This document shows positions 30,840 through 41,862 of a stretch of DNA of 64,000 nt, piece after piece; the first letter of the stretch is position 1, and every line of letters starts with the position of its first letter. Source of the stretch: Stutzerimonas nitrititolerans (GTDB lineage: Bacteria > Pseudomonadota > Gammaproteobacteria > Pseudomonadales > Pseudomonadaceae). The DNA is taken from positions 105,730 through 169,729 of the forward strand of contig NZ_RFFL01000012.1 of the NCBI RefSeq assembly GCF_003696285.1. The letters are read 5' to 3'. The translations under genes were made by a program, and so were the position numbers. The notes beneath the pieces were generated by a model. It ran no database searches and had not been told where the DNA came from. It was given only the letters and a program-made list of their open reading frames with translations.

Positions 30840-32024
30840 TTACCGTTCGATCAGCGCGATGCGCTTGTTGTACCAGTTCATCAGCAGCGAAATGCTGATG
30901 CTGATGGCCAGGTAGACGCTCATGGTGATGGCCATGGTTTCGATCGCCTGGCCGGTCTGATTGAGCACCGTGCCGGCGAACAGCGACACCATGTCCGGGT
31001 AGCCGATGGCCGCCGCCAGCGAGGAGTTCTTCGCCAGGTTGAGGTACTGGCTGGTCAAAGGCGGAATGATCACGCGCAACGCCTGAGGCACAATCACCAA
31101 CCGCAGCACCCGACCGGGGCGCAGCCCCAGCGAGGCCGCCGCTTCGGTCTGGCCATGGCTCACCGACTGGATGCCGGCACGTACGGTTTCACCAATGAAG
31201 GCCGCGGTGTAGATAGACAGTGCCAGCACGATCGACACCAGCTCAGGAATCACCACCCAGCCGCCACGGATATTGAAGCGCCGCAGCTCGGGAATTTCCC
31301 AGAGGAACGGCCCACCGAACAGCAGTGAACTCAGCCAGGGAATCCCGATGAACAACCCGAGGCTGATCCAGAACACGGGAAAGGTCTGCCCGGTGGCATG
31401 ACGACGGGCACGCGCCCAACGGTTGAGCAGGACGATGGCGATCAGCGCCAGCCCCAGCGCCATCCAGAACGGCCAGAAGCCTTCACCCGCACTGGGCGCC
31501 GGCATCTGCACGCCGCGATTGTTGATGAAGATGATGTCCCACAGGCTCAGGCTGTTTCGCGGTCCCGGCAACGGGCTGAGCACGGCGAAGTAGACGAAGA
31601 AGATCTGCAGCAACGGCGGGATATTGCGGAAGACCTCGATATAGACGGTAGCGATCTGGCGAATCAGCCAGTTCGGCGACAGCCGTCCCACCCCCAGGAT
31701 GAAGCCGATGATGGTCGCCAGGATGATGCCGATCACGCTGACCAGCAGCGTATTGAGCAGGCCGACCCAGAAGACCCGGCCGTACGTGTCGCTTTCGCTG
31801 TAGTCGATCAGGTGCTGCGGTATGCCGAAGCCGGCTGCGTTGTCGAGAAACCCGAACCCCGAAGTGATGCCACGATGGGCGAGGTTGGTCTGGGTGTTGT
31901 GGAACAAAAACCAGCCGAACGCCACGACAGCGATAACGGCGACAATCTGGAACGCCCAGGCACGCGCCTGCGGATCCGTTAGCAGAGAGCCGCGCACGAC
32001 CCCTGCTTTGGCGTTGGTTCGCAT
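30840..32024 (-). CDS. aapQ: Amino-acid ABC transporter permease AapQ-type
   Basis: Partner permease of AapM. The 394-aa product also has the long insert typical of AapQ/BztB, with FRNIPPLLQIFF and the EAA loop EAAASLGLRPGRVLRLVIVPQA. The ATG at 32024 is preferred to a TTG directly before it. A 90-base gap with a hairpin separates it from aapJ. Confidence 0.94.
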   Translation of the reverse strand: MRTNAKAGVVRGSLLTDPQARAWAFQIVAVIAVVAFGWFLFHNTQTNLAHRGITSGFGFLDNAAGFGIPQHLIDYSESDTYGRVFWVGLLNTLLVSVIGIILATIIGFILGVGRLSPNWLIRQIATVYIEVFRNIPPLLQIFFVYFAVLSPLPGPRNSLSLWDIIFINNRGVQMPAPSAGEGFWPFWMALGLALIAIVLLNRWARARRHATGQTFPVFWISLGLFIGIPWLSSLLFGGPFLWEIPELRRFNIRGGWVVIPELVSIVLALSIYTAAFIGETVRAGIQSVSHGQTEAAASLGLRPGRVLRLVIVPQALRVIIPPLTSQYLNLAKNSSLAAAIGYPDMVSLFAGTVLNQTGQAIETMAITMSVYLAISISISLLMNWYNKRIALIER

Positions 32025-32086
32025 CAAAAAACCTCACACGGCATTTGCCGGCGCAGACGCACCGGCAACGCTCATCCTTGAAACAA

Positions 32087-32106
32087 GGCCAGCGTGACGG
32101 CTGGCC
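32087..32106 (-). terminator. Hairpin between aapJ and aapQ
   Basis: Arms GGCCAGC (32087-32093) and GCTGGCC (32100-32106) with a six-base loop, eight bases after the aapJ stop, followed on the minus strand by TTGTTTC. The weak T-run suggests a processing or partial-termination site that keeps binding-protein mRNA in excess. Confidence 0.6.
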
Positions 32107-32114
32107 TCGCACGA

Positions 32115-33143
32115 TCAGCGCACCGGTGGTGCGTACTGCAGACCGCCATTGGTCCAGAGCGCGTTCAGGCCACGTTCGATTTTCAGATCACTTCCCGAGC
32201 CGATGTTGCGTTCGAAGACCTCCCCATAGTTGCCGACCTGCTTGACGATCTGCACCGCCCAGTCCTTCGGCAGCTTCAGGTCCTTGCCGTATTCGCCTTC
32301 CGCGCCGAGCAGGCGCGCGACATCCGGGTTTTTGGTGTTCTTCGCGGTTTCCTCGACATTCGCGGCGGTCAATCCGAGCTCCTCGGCATTGACCATGGCG
32401 AACAGCGTCCAGCGCACGATGTCGAACCACTCCTCGTCACCCTGACGTACGGCCGGGCCAAGTGGCTCCTTGGAGATCACTTCCGGCAGCACCACGTAGC
32501 TGTCCGGGTCGGCCAGCTTGATTCGCTGGGCATAGAGCTGGGACTGGTCGGAAGTGAGCACGTCGCAACGGCCGGACTCCAGCGATTTGGCGCTCTCGTC
32601 CGAGGTGTCGTAGGTGATGGGAGTGTAGTTGAGACCGTTGGCGCGGAAGTAGTCGGACAGGTTCAGTTCGGTGGTGGTGCCGGCCTGGATACAGACGGTG
32701 GCGCCATCGAGCTCCTTGGCGCTGCTGACGCCCAGCTCCTTGTTCACCAGAAAGCCCTGACCATCGTAGTAGGTCACGCCGGTGAAATTCAGCCCCATGG
32801 CCGCGTCACGCGAACTGGTCCAGGTGGTGTTGCGTGACAGCACATCGATTTCGCCGGATTGCAGCGCGGTGAAGCGCTCCTTGGCGGTCAGCGGACTGAA
32901 CTTGACCTTGTCGGCATCACCGAAGACCGCAGCCGCGACGGCGCGGCAGACATCCACATCGATTCCCTTGTACTGGCCCTTGGCATCGGTATACGAAAAG
33001 CCCGGCAAGCCGTCGCTGACGCCGCACTGCACGAAGCCCTTGCTCTTCACGGCATCCAGGGTCGCCCCTGCCTGCGCCAAGCCGCTGGTGCCCAAAAGTG
33101 TCGCGGCACCGAGCACGGCCAGAGTGGATTTAACCCTTATCAT
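32115..33143 (-). CDS. aapJ: Amino-acid ABC transporter periplasmic binding protein AapJ-type
   Basis: Captures amino acids in the periplasm for the AapQMP transporter. The 342-aa product has a signal peptide ending SGLAQA (about residue 25), then TLDAVKSKGFVQCGVSDGLPGFS, a typical solute-binding family 3 start, and DVLSRNTTWTSSRDAAMGLNF and GATVCIQAGTTTELNLSDYF, signatures of AapJ/BztA. First gene of the operon aapJ-aapQ-aapM-aapP. Confidence 0.95.
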   Translation of the reverse strand: MIRVKSTLAVLGAATLLGTSGLAQAGATLDAVKSKGFVQCGVSDGLPGFSYTDAKGQYKGIDVDVCRAVAAAVFGDADKVKFSPLTAKERFTALQSGEIDVLSRNTTWTSSRDAAMGLNFTGVTYYDGQGFLVNKELGVSSAKELDGATVCIQAGTTTELNLSDYFRANGLNYTPITYDTSDESAKSLESGRCDVLTSDQSQLYAQRIKLADPDSYVVLPEVISKEPLGPAVRQGDEEWFDIVRWTLFAMVNAEELGLTAANVEETAKNTKNPDVARLLGAEGEYGKDLKLPKDWAVQIVKQVGNYGEVFERNIGSGSDLKIERGLNALWTNGGLQYAPPVR

Positions 33144-34143
<1,000 letters not shown>

Positions 34144-34325
34144 CCCTCTCGGCCACGTCGCCCAGGCCCCAAGGTCGAGCGATTTTCACGGCGGGTCGCC
34201 GATGCGGATAGCCGCGTTCCGGCGCCGCTGGCGTGGCGCCGCGGGGCGTAGGCGGCAAAGCTTCGCCCTGCATGCATCTTGCATTACACTGGCCGCCGAA
34301 TTTTCTGATCAACGACGAGAAGACC

Positions 34326-35729
34326 GTGCTCAAAGCACTCAAGAAAATCTTTGGCAAGGATCCGGCCGAACAGCCGGGCATGCAGGCCATCGAAACGCCC
34401 TCGAACATGGGCGAAGAAAAACAGCCCGACCGCTTCGAGTCGGCCTCTCGGGCCAAGTCGTCGGCGGCCAGCAAGCCACGGCGCGCCAGCAAGCCTTCGG
34501 CCCCACCCGCTCCCGCCTGGAAGCTGGAAGACTTCGTGGTCGAACCGGCCGAAGGCAAGACCCGCTTTCATGACTTCAAGCTCGCCCCGGAACTGATGCA
34601 CGCCATCCAGGACCTGGGCTTCCCCTACTGCACGCCGATCCAGGCGCAGGTGCTGGGCTTCACCCTCAAGGGACGCGACGCCATTGGCCGCGCGCAGACC
34701 GGCACGGGCAAGACAGCGGCCTTCCTGATCTCGACCATCACCCAGCTGCTGGAAACGCCACCGCCCAAGGAACGCTACATGGGCGAGCCGCGCGCGCTGA
34801 TCATCGCGCCGACCCGCGAGTTGGTGGTGCAGATCGCCAAGGATGCACTGGGGCTGGCCAAATACACCGGCCTGAACGTGATGAGCTTCGTCGGCGGCAT
34901 GGACTTCGACAAACAGCTCAAGCAGTTGGAAAGCCGCTATTGCGACATCCTGGTCGCCACCCCGGGACGGTTGCTGGACTTCAACCAGCGCGGCGACGTG
35001 CACCTGGACATGGTCGAAGTGATGGTCCTCGACGAAGCCGACCGCATGCTCGACATGGGCTTCATTCCCCAGGTCCGCCAGATCATTCGCCAGACACCGC
35101 CCAAGAGCGAACGCCAGACCCTGCTGTTCTCCGCCACCTTCACCGATGACGTGATGAACCTGGCCAGGCAATGGACCACCGACCCGGCCATCGTCGAGAT
35201 CGAGGCGCAGAACGTCGCCAGCGAAACCGTCGAGCAGCACGTCTATGCCGTCGCCGGCAGCGACAAGTACAAGCTGCTGTACAACCTGATCGAGCAGAAC
35301 GACTGGACGCGGGTCATGGTGTTCGCCAACCGCAAGGATGAAGTGCGCCGCATCGAGGAACGCCTGACACGTGACGGCATCAGCGCCGTGCAGATGTCCG
35401 GTGACGTGCCGCAGCACAAGCGAATCCGCGCGCTGGAAGGCTTCCGCGAAGGCAAGATCCGCGTCATGGTCGCGACCGATGTGGCCGGCCGCGGCATCCA
35501 CGTCGACGGCATCAGCCACGTGATCAACTTCACCCTGCCCGAAGTGCCGGACGACTACGTACACCGCATCGGCCGCACCGGCCGCGCCGGCGCCAGCGGC
35601 ACCTCCATCAGCTTCGCCGGCGAGGACGATGCCTTCGCCCTGCCCGCCATCGAGGCCCTTCTGGGACGCAAGATCAGCTGCGAAACGCCTCCCGCCGAGC
35701 TGCTCACACCGGTTCCGCGCAAGCACTGA
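34326..35729 (+). CDS. rhlB: DEAD-box ATP-dependent RNA helicase RhlB-like
   Basis: RNA helicase that, as RhlB, assists the degradosome. The 467-aa product starts [11 protein letters not shown] (GTG), with a basic/Ala-rich N-terminal tail (about 30-65), then the Q-motif [10 protein letters not shown], motif I AQTGTGKT, Ia PTRELVVQ, Ib [27 protein letters not shown] and [12 protein letters not shown]. It lacks a long C-terminal tail. The GTG at 34326 was chosen because homologues begin MLKALKK; the ATG region upstream in the same frame is not conserved. Confidence 0.92.
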   Translation: MLKALKKIFGKDPAEQPGMQAIETPSNMGEEKQPDRFESASRAKSSAASKPRRASKPSAPPAPAWKLEDFVVEPAEGKTRFHDFKLAPELMHAIQDLGFPYCTPIQAQVLGFTLKGRDAIGRAQTGTGKTAAFLISTITQLLETPPPKERYMGEPRALIIAPTRELVVQIAKDALGLAKYTGLNVMSFVGGMDFDKQLKQLESRYCDILVATPGRLLDFNQRGDVHLDMVEVMVLDEADRMLDMGFIPQVRQIIRQTPPKSERQTLLFSATFTDDVMNLARQWTTDPAIVEIEAQNVASETVEQHVYAVAGSDKYKLLYNLIEQNDWTRVMVFANRKDEVRRIEERLTRDGISAVQMSGDVPQHKRIRALEGFREGKIRVMVATDVAGRGIHVDGISHVINFTLPEVPDDYVHRIGRTGRAGASGTSISFAGEDDAFALPAIEALLGRKISCETPPAELLTPVPRKH

Positions 35730-35736
35730 TGTACAA

Positions 35737-35770
35737 GAGAAAAGGCGAAGCCAAGGCTTCGCCTTTTCTC
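35737..35770 (+). terminator. Terminator after rhlB
   Basis: Perfect 16-base arms (35737-35752, 35755-35770) with AAAA/TTTT flanking the GC core, seven bases after the rhlB stop. Confidence 0.9.
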
Positions 35771-35857
35771 TTCGTGTCCCGCAGGCTGTCCTGAATCAAA
35801 GCCTCGTCGACAAGAAAGCGCTAAGGTAAGGCTGTCAACGAAACCGCGAGGCGCTCC

Positions 35858-36022
35858 ATGTACGATATCGATTCGATGCTGGTCATTCTTCTCATCAGCT
35901 TTGCACTGATGTGCGTGGGCTTCAGCTTCCGCGACAGGCAATGGGGCGTGGGCGCTCTCGCCATCGGCATCCTTTCGGTACTTTCCACGCTGTTCTACAA
36001 GCTCTACATCACCTTCAACTGA
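35858..36022 (+). CDS. Small two-helix membrane protein of unknown function (54 aa)
   Basis: Not recognised. The 54-aa frame begins MYDIDSMLVILLISFALMCV and contains two hydrophobic stretches (about 7-22 and 30-46) separated by the polar loop FRDRQWG, so it is likely an inner-membrane protein with both ends on one side. GAGGCG lies eight bases before the ATG. It has its own space between the rhlB terminator and moaE (convergent). The codon use is like its neighbours, which supports it being real. Confidence 0.65.
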   Translation: MYDIDSMLVILLISFALMCVGFSFRDRQWGVGALAIGILSVLSTLFYKLYITFN

Positions 36023-36034
36023 GCAGTGGGTCCG

Positions 36035-36487
36035 CTAGCTGCGCCAGCTGTCGGCCGCGGACTGATCACTTTCACGCCCCTCGACCCAACGTGGTCCGTC
36101 GGGTGTCGTCTCCTTCTTCCAGAACGGCGCCCGCGTCTTCAGGTAGTCCATGACGAAGCGGCAGGCATCGAACGCGGCCTCGCGATGGGCACTGGCGGCG
36201 CCGACGAAGACGATGGGTTCGCCCGGTTCCAGCGGGCCGACCCGGTGCAGGATCTCCAGCTTGAGCAGCGGCCAGCGCTGTACGGCTTCGTCGGCAATTT
36301 TCCCGAGCGCCTTTTCGGTCATGCCCGGCGCGTGCTCCAGAAACATCCCGGCCACGTCCCGACCATCGTTGAAGTCGCGCACGTAGCCGACGAACCCGGC
36401 CACCGCACCGATGCCCAGGTTGGCCGCATGCAGCGCATTGAGTTCGGCGCCGGGATCGAATGGCGCCTGCTGGACGCGAACGCTCAT
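36035..36487 (-). CDS. moaE: Molybdopterin synthase large subunit MoaE
   Basis: Catalytic subunit that, with MoaD, inserts dithiolene sulfurs into precursor Z. The 150-aa product shows GAVAGFVGYVRDFNDG and the active-site region ASAHREAAFDACRFVMDYLK followed by APFWKKE, the conserved lysines. The ATG at 36487 has a GGAGG site inside the end of moaD; the genes are two bases apart. Confidence 0.95.
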   Translation of the reverse strand: MSVRVQQAPFDPGAELNALHAANLGIGAVAGFVGYVRDFNDGRDVAGMFLEHAPGMTEKALGKIADEAVQRWPLLKLEILHRVGPLEPGEPIVFVGAASAHREAAFDACRFVMDYLKTRAPFWKKETTPDGPRWVEGRESDQSAADSWRS

Positions 36488-36489
36488 GC

Positions 36490-36738
36490 TCAACCTCCAG
36501 TCACGGTGGGAAAAAAGGCGACTTCGTCACCGTCGGCAATCGGCTCGTCCAGGCCGCAGAGTTCCTGGTTCCGCGCACACATGAGGTTCTGCTCGGCCAG
36601 CACCTCCCATGCATTACCCCTGGCCAGCAGCGTGCGCCGCAGGTCATTGACGGTGCGCAGGCTCGCATCCCATTCCAGCTGTTCGGCATCCAACCCGAGG
36701 GTTTCACGATAACGCGCGAAATAGTGCAGATCGATCAT
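36490..36738 (-). CDS. moaD: Molybdopterin synthase sulfur carrier subunit MoaD
   Basis: Ubiquitin-like carrier whose C-terminal glycine is thiocarboxylated. The 82-aa product ends FFPTVTGG, the required Gly-Gly, and includes [20 protein letters not shown] core residues. The start [10 protein letters not shown] overlaps the moaC stop by four bases (ATGA). Confidence 0.95.
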   Translation of the reverse strand: MIDLHYFARYRETLGLDAEQLEWDASLRTVNDLRRTLLARGNAWEVLAEQNLMCARNQELCGLDEPIADGDEVAFFPTVTGG

Positions 36739-37205
36739 GCCGGCACCTGCCAATGGCCACTCTTGCCACCCAGTTTCTCCAGCAGCCGCACGCCTTCGAT
36801 GACCATGCCTTTATCCACCGCCTTGCACATGTCGTAGAGGGTCAGCGCGGCGACGCTGACAGCGGTCAGGGCTTCCATCTCCACACCGGTCTGCCCCGCC
36901 AGTTTGCAGCGCGCCTGGATACGCACGCGATCCTCTCCCTCCGGCTCCAGCTCGACCTTGATGCTGGTGAGCAGCAGCGGATGACAGAGCGGGATCAACT
37001 CATGGGTCTTCTTCGCCGCCTGGATGCCGGCGATACGCGCCACGGCGAAAACGTCGCCTTTGGGATGGCCGCCCTGCTGGATCATCTGCAGAGTCTCGGG
37101 GAGCATTCGTACCAGCGCTTCGGCCACTGCCTCACGCGCAGTCACCGCCTTGGCGGTGACGTCGACCATGTTGGCGCGGCCCTGGGAATCGAGATGGGTG
37201 AGCAT
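36735..37205 (-). CDS. moaC: Cyclic pyranopterin monophosphate synthase MoaC
   Basis: Makes cyclic pyranopterin monophosphate in molybdenum cofactor synthesis. The 156-aa product starts [20 protein letters not shown], has [19 protein letters not shown] and [20 protein letters not shown], the substrate loops of the family. Length is close to E. coli MoaC (161 aa). First gene of moaCDE; moaA and moaB are not in the window. Confidence 0.97.
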   Translation of the reverse strand: MLTHLDSQGRANMVDVTAKAVTAREAVAEALVRMLPETLQMIQQGGHPKGDVFAVARIAGIQAAKKTHELIPLCHPLLLTSIKVELEPEGEDRVRIQARCKLAGQTGVEMEALTAVSVAALTLYDMCKAVDKGMVIEGVRLLEKLGGKSGHWQVPA

Positions 37206-37321
37206 TGCAAACCTTCTTGTTATCCGGACAGCGGCCAGTCTAACCGATCGAGCGCTGCGGCTGGACGAGATGAAGGGCCACCCCGTCCTGCCACGAGCGC
37301 TGTCACGGCTTCTCGCCTTGG

Positions 37322-38707
37322 CTACATATGCGCCTCCGCGTACTCGGCCAGCACCGAGCGCGGCACGCCCTGCAGGGTGACATGGACGCCATGAGGGAAA
37401 TCCTTGAAGCGCTCGGTGAGGTAGGTCAGCCCGGAACTGGTGGCCGACAGGTAGGGCGTATCGATCTGCGCCAGGTTCCCCAGGCAGACCACCTTGGAGC
37501 CGGCACCGGCACGGGTGATGATGGTCTTCATCTGGTGCGGGGTGAGGTTCTGGCATTCGTCGATCAGGATCAGGCTCTGCTGGAAACTGCGCCCGCGAAT
37601 GTAGTTGAGCGATTTGAACTGCAGCGGCACCTTCTGCAGGATGTAGTCCACGCTGCCGTGGGTGTTCTCGTCATCCATGTGCAGTGCTTCGAGGTTGTCG
37701 GTGATGGCCCCCAGCCAGGGCTCCATCTTCTCCGCCTCGGTGCCGGGCAGAAAGCCGATGTCCTCGTCCAGCCCCTGCACGCTGCGGGTGGCGATGATGC
37801 GCCGGTAGCGCTTGCTGACCACCGTCTGCTCGATGGCCGCGGCCAGCGCCAGGATGGTCTTGCCGGAACCGGCGGCGCCGGACAGGTTGACCAGGTGGAT
37901 ATCCGGATCGAGCAGCGCGAACAGCGCCAGCGCCTGGTGGATGTCACGCGGGCGCAGGCCCCAGGCTTCCTGGTGCAGCAAGGGCTCCTGGTGCATGTCC
38001 AGCAACAGCAGCTCATCGGCCTTGATGCCCTTGATCCAGCCGACGAAGCCCTGCTCGTCGAGGATGAACTCGTTCAGATGAACCGCCGGCAGGTTGTCGA
38101 TCAATTGCACCCGGTGCCATGTCCTGCCGTGGCCCTGCTGGGTCTCCACCTTGCTGACGCGGTCCCAGAATGAACCGCTGAGGCTGTGATAACCGCGTGA
38201 CAGCTGACCGACGTCATCGACCAGCTTGTCGGTCTGGTAATCCTCGGACGCCACGCCGCAGGCACGTGCCTTCAGGCGCATGTTGATGTCGTTGGTCACC
38301 AGCACCACCGGCACGCCAGCACTGCGCTGCTGCAGCTCGACCACCTGGTTGATGATCTTGTTGTCGTTGAGGTCTTCCGGCAGTTTCGTATTGGCGCTTC
38401 TGCTCATCAGGATCGACAGGCTGCCACAGGCCTCACCACCGTTGCGCTGGATAGGGACGCCGAGCTCCACCTCTTCGGGCGTGGCATTACCCAGCACCTT
38501 GTCGATCAGCCGGATGACCTGGCGGCATTCGGCAGCCACGCTGTGCTTGCCGCTCTTGAGCTTGTCCAGCTCCTCCAGCACGGTCATGGGAATGGCGACC
38601 TGGTGTTCTTCGAAGTTCAGCAGAGCGTTGGGGTCATGGAGCAGGACGTTGGTGTCCAGAACATAGAGGGTGGGCTGAGTAGCGCGGGGTCTGCCGTAGT
38701 CATCCAT
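37322..38707 (-). CDS. PIN-PhoH fusion ATPase (PhoH2-type)
   Basis: Fusion of an N-terminal PIN ribonuclease domain ([19 protein letters not shown], with acidic residues in [11 protein letters not shown]) and a C-terminal PhoH ATPase (Walker A GAAGSGKT, Walker [13 protein letters not shown]). PhoH2 proteins of mycobacteria are sequence-specific RNA helicases/RNases; the role in Pseudomonas is unknown. 461 aa, complete. Stands between moaC and a 450-base gap, on the moa strand but 116 bases upstream. Confidence 0.92.
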   Translation of the reverse strand: MDDYGRPRATQPTLYVLDTNVLLHDPNALLNFEEHQVAIPMTVLEELDKLKSGKHSVAAECRQVIRLIDKVLGNATPEEVELGVPIQRNGGEACGSLSILMSRSANTKLPEDLNDNKIINQVVELQQRSAGVPVVLVTNDINMRLKARACGVASEDYQTDKLVDDVGQLSRGYHSLSGSFWDRVSKVETQQGHGRTWHRVQLIDNLPAVHLNEFILDEQGFVGWIKGIKADELLLLDMHQEPLLHQEAWGLRPRDIHQALALFALLDPDIHLVNLSGAAGSGKTILALAAAIEQTVVSKRYRRIIATRSVQGLDEDIGFLPGTEAEKMEPWLGAITDNLEALHMDDENTHGSVDYILQKVPLQFKSLNYIRGRSFQQSLILIDECQNLTPHQMKTIITRAGAGSKVVCLGNLAQIDTPYLSATSSGLTYLTERFKDFPHGVHVTLQGVPRSVLAEYAEAHM

Positions 38708-39160
38708 ACGCGATCACCTTTTCCGTAGAGCCGGACGACGGAGCGTCTGAGCGCACCGCCACTTGGGACCACCGGAAACGGGCAGCAGGCGTGGGCAGCA
38801 GGGGCTTGGGGCCACCCAGGGGCCGCCACCTGTGTCGCAGGTTTCGGCGGTCTGTATGAGGTAATAGCGCAAAAGAGATGACAGAAAAAAGTCTTTTCGA
38901 CGAGATCGCGACTTTATTTGCGTCTCGACGAATAGGCCTTGGCGAACCCGTCTCCGCAGGGCTAGAGTCGGCAGCTCCCCTGTGCGCTTTCGTCGCACCA
39001 AACCCCGCCGATGTCCTTCTCTCCAACATCCTGACTGCTGCTGCCCAATCGTCTCCTCGGCACACCCCGGCTGGGCGATTAAGCGGAACGAACAGGCCCA
39101 TAGCTGGAGCCAGCGCCGCCATAACGCCTAGAATCGCCGCACACGGACAGGAGACTACCC
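38708..39160. other. Intergenic region between phoH2-type gene and yaaA
   Basis: A divergent gap of 453 bases. Frames in it (for example from 38878) run into yaaA in another frame and show no family resemblance. I see no tRNA, hairpin terminator or clear promoter; it presumably holds both promoters. Confidence 0.5.
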
Positions 39161-39937
39161 ATGCTGATGGTGATTTCACCGGCCAAGACGCTCGACTACG
39201 ACACGCCGCCGGCAACCCAGCGTTACACGCAACCCCAACACCTCGACCACGCCGAGCAACTGATCGAACAACTGCGTGGGCTTTCCCCGCTGCAGATCGG
39301 CGAGCTGATGCATCTGTCCGACAAGCTGTCGGCGCTGAACGCCGCGCGCTACGGGAGCTGGACATCCGATTTCACACCGGATAACGCCAAGCAGTCGCTG
39401 CTTGCATTCAAGGGCGACGTCTATACCGGCCTCGCTGCCGAGGATTTCTCCGAACAGGATTTCGACTTCGCCCAGCGCCACCTGCGCATGCTATCGGGCC
39501 TCTATGGCGTGCTTCGTCCGCTGGATCTGATGCAGCCCTACCGACTGGAAATGGGCACGAAGCTGGCCAACCCGCGCGGCAAGGATCTGTATGCCTTCTG
39601 GGGCGAGCGCATCAGCGGCTGGCTGAACGAAGCGCTCGAGGCCCAGGGCGACGAGGTATTGCTCAACCTGGCCTCCAATGAATATTTCGGTGCGGTCAAA
39701 CGCAAGGCGTTGAACGCGCGCGTGATCGATGTCGACTTCAAGGACTGGAAGAACGGCCAGTACAAGATCATCAGCTTCTATGCCAAGAAGGCGCGCGGCC
39801 TGATGGCCCGTTACGTGATCAAGGAGCGCATCCAGAACCCGGAACAGCTGAAGGCGTTCAGCTATGACGGCTATCGCTACAGCCCGGATGACTCCTCGCC
39901 AGACCGTCTGGTGTTCCTCCGCGACTCGGCCGCCTGA
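39161..39937 (+). CDS. yaaA: Peroxide-stress protein YaaA
   Basis: Protein of the UPF0246 family that limits intracellular iron damage under peroxide stress in E. coli. The 258-aa product (same length as E. coli YaaA) reads [13 protein letters not shown], and has [20 protein letters not shown], the [10 protein letters not shown] motif and the helix-hairpin-helix-like YFGAVK...[19 protein letters not shown] region. Starts just after GACAGGAG. Confidence 0.95.
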   Translation: MLMVISPAKTLDYDTPPATQRYTQPQHLDHAEQLIEQLRGLSPLQIGELMHLSDKLSALNAARYGSWTSDFTPDNAKQSLLAFKGDVYTGLAAEDFSEQDFDFAQRHLRMLSGLYGVLRPLDLMQPYRLEMGTKLANPRGKDLYAFWGERISGWLNEALEAQGDEVLLNLASNEYFGAVKRKALNARVIDVDFKDWKNGQYKIISFYAKKARGLMARYVIKERIQNPEQLKAFSYDGYRYSPDDSSPDRLVFLRDSAA

Positions 39938-40413
39938 GCCGACGTCTCCCGCGAGCCACACGGCTCGCGGCCCCCTCTGGCTGACAACAGCCATCGCGAC
40001 CGGCAGAACCCCGTCCATCGCCCTCCTCACGCTTGCCGATCAGCGGCAGCGTCCGCGGGAACTATCCGCAGACACCGACAATCATAAGCGCGTACCGGCA
40101 ATTCCAGATGGAAAGGGACGTCGCACATGAAGGTGCAGTGGGACTCGAATCAGCATTTACGCGGCATCAGGAATCAGTGCCTGGCAGCGCCGCAGACGGT
40201 CAACTCGCCTTGCGCCATCTGGCGCCGTGACACAGCACTTCCCCTGCCCGCCCCGCTGACCAGCCAAGCGCCACGTCACACAGGGACCGGGGCGACTCCC
40301 CGACAAGACCGGGCGCTCACCCACATCCGGCCACGATGCGCGACGAGTCAGCATTCCTGACCACCCAGACGGACAAGAAGAAGCCCTTCTCTCAATCATT
40401 CAGGAGAAACAAC
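39938..40413. other. Intergenic region between yaaA and the mannose-1-phosphate guanylyltransferase gene
   Basis: 476 bases. An 8-base-arm hairpin near 39950-39969 (CGCGAGCC / GGCTCGCG) without a T-run may end yaaA. No gene or recognised regulatory site otherwise. Confidence 0.5.
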
Positions 40414-41862
40414 ATGATTCCGGTGATCCTTTCAGGCGGTAGCGGTTCCAGACTATGGCCGTTGTCGCGCAAGTTGTTCCCCAAGCAGTTTCTCGCGCTG
40501 ACCGGCGAGCAGACCCTGTTCCAGCAGACCGTCGAGCGGCTGGCCTTCGAGGGCATGCAACCGCCGCTGCTGGTGTGCAACAAGGAACACCGCTTCATCG
40601 TCAAGGAGCAGTTGGCGGCTCGCAAGCTGTCCGTGCAGGGTCTGATGCTCGAGCCATTCGGCCGCAACACCGCCCCAGCAGTCGCCATCGCGGCGATGAA
40701 GCTGATCGAGGAAGGCCGTGACGAGCTGCTGCTGATACTGCCGGCCGATCACGTCATCGAGGATCAGAAAGCCTTCCAGCGTTCGCTGGCCCTGGCCACC
40801 AACGCGGCCGAGAACGGCGAGATGGTGCTGTTCGGCATCCCCGCGACCCGCCCGGAAACCGGCTACGGCTACATCAAGTGCGACCTCGACGATCGCAGCA
40901 ATCTGCCCGAAGGCATCAACCGCGTGACCCAGTTCGTCGAGAAGCCGGACGAAGAGCGCGCCCAGAGCTACGTCGAGTCGGGCGACTACTACTGGAACAG
41001 CGGCATGTTCCTGTTCCGCGCCAGCGTGTTTCTGGACGAGCTCAAGAAGCACGACCCGGATATCTACGACACCTGCGCCGCCGCGCTCGAGCGCAGCGTG
41101 AAGAATGGTGAGGAGGTGCTCATCGATCCCGCCACCTTCGCCTGCTGCCCGGACAACTCCATCGACTACGCCGTGATGGAGAAAACCGCACTGGCCTGCG
41201 TAGTGCCCATGTCCGCCGGCTGGAGCGATGTCGGCTCCTGGTCGTCGATCTGGGACGTTCTCGAGAAGGACGCCAACGGCAACGTCATCAAGGGCGACGT
41301 GATCGCCGAAGACAGCCGCAACTGCCTGGTCCAGGGCAATGGCAAGCTGGTTACCGTGCTCGGCCTGGACGACATCGTCGTGGTGGAAACCAAGGACGCC
41401 ATGATGGTCGCGCACAAGGACAAGGTGCAGGACGTCAAGAAGCTGGTCGCCAAGCTGGATCAGCAGAACCGTTCGGAAACCCAGAACCATTGCGCCGTCT
41501 ATCGCCCCTGGGGCTGGTACGACTCGGTGGACATGGGCGGCCGCTTCCAGGTCAAGCGCATCTGCGTAAACCCGGGCGCTGCGCTGTCGCTACAGATGCA
41601 TCATCACCGTGCCGAACACTGGATCGTCGTCTCCGGTACGGCGCAGGTGACCTGTAACGAGAAAACCTTCCTGCTGACCGAGAACCAGTCCACCTACATC
41701 CCGGTGACCTCGGTTCACCGTCTGGCCAACCCGGGCAAGATTCCGCTGGAAATCATCGAGGTCCAGTCGGGCAGCTACCTGGGCGAAGACGACATCGAGC
41801 GCCTGGACGATGTCTATGGCCGGGCCGAAAGCGACAGCACCCGAACCCAGGCAGTTCGCTGA
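40414..41862 (+). CDS. manC: Mannose-1-phosphate guanylyltransferase / mannose-6-phosphate isomerase (AlgA-like)
   Basis: Bifunctional enzyme making GDP-mannose for exopolysaccharide or lipopolysaccharide. The 482-aa product has the nucleotidyltransferase signature LSGGSGSRLWPLSRKLFPKQ at the N-terminus, FVEKPDE in the middle, and the cupin-type isomerase domain QMHHHRAEHWIVVSGTA at the C-terminus. By memory it is closest to AlgA of P. aeruginosa (481 aa), but no alginate gene is nearby, so I use the neutral symbol. CAGGAG precedes the ATG by seven bases. Confidence 0.93.
   Translation: MIPVILSGGSGSRLWPLSRKLFPKQFLALTGEQTLFQQTVERLAFEGMQPPLLVCNKEHRFIVKEQLAARKLSVQGLMLEPFGRNTAPAVAIAAMKLIEEGRDELLLILPADHVIEDQKAFQRSLALATNAAENGEMVLFGIPATRPETGYGYIKCDLDDRSNLPEGINRVTQFVEKPDEERAQSYVESGDYYWNSGMFLFRASVFLDELKKHDPDIYDTCAAALERSVKNGEEVLIDPATFACCPDNSIDYAVMEKTALACVVPMSAGWSDVGSWSSIWDVLEKDANGNVIKGDVIAEDSRNCLVQGNGKLVTVLGLDDIVVVETKDAMMVAHKDKVQDVKKLVAKLDQQNRSETQNHCAVYRPWGWYDSVDMGGRFQVKRICVNPGAALSLQMHHHRAEHWIVVSGTAQVTCNEKTFLLTENQSTYIPVTSVHRLANPGKIPLEIIEVQSGSYLGEDDIERLDDVYGRAESDSTRTQAVR

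Noticed and set aside
38878..39384. Open frame of 168 codons before yaaA
   Set aside because: It overlaps the yaaA start in another frame, has Ala/Pro/Arg-rich noncoding-like sequence and no ribosome site.
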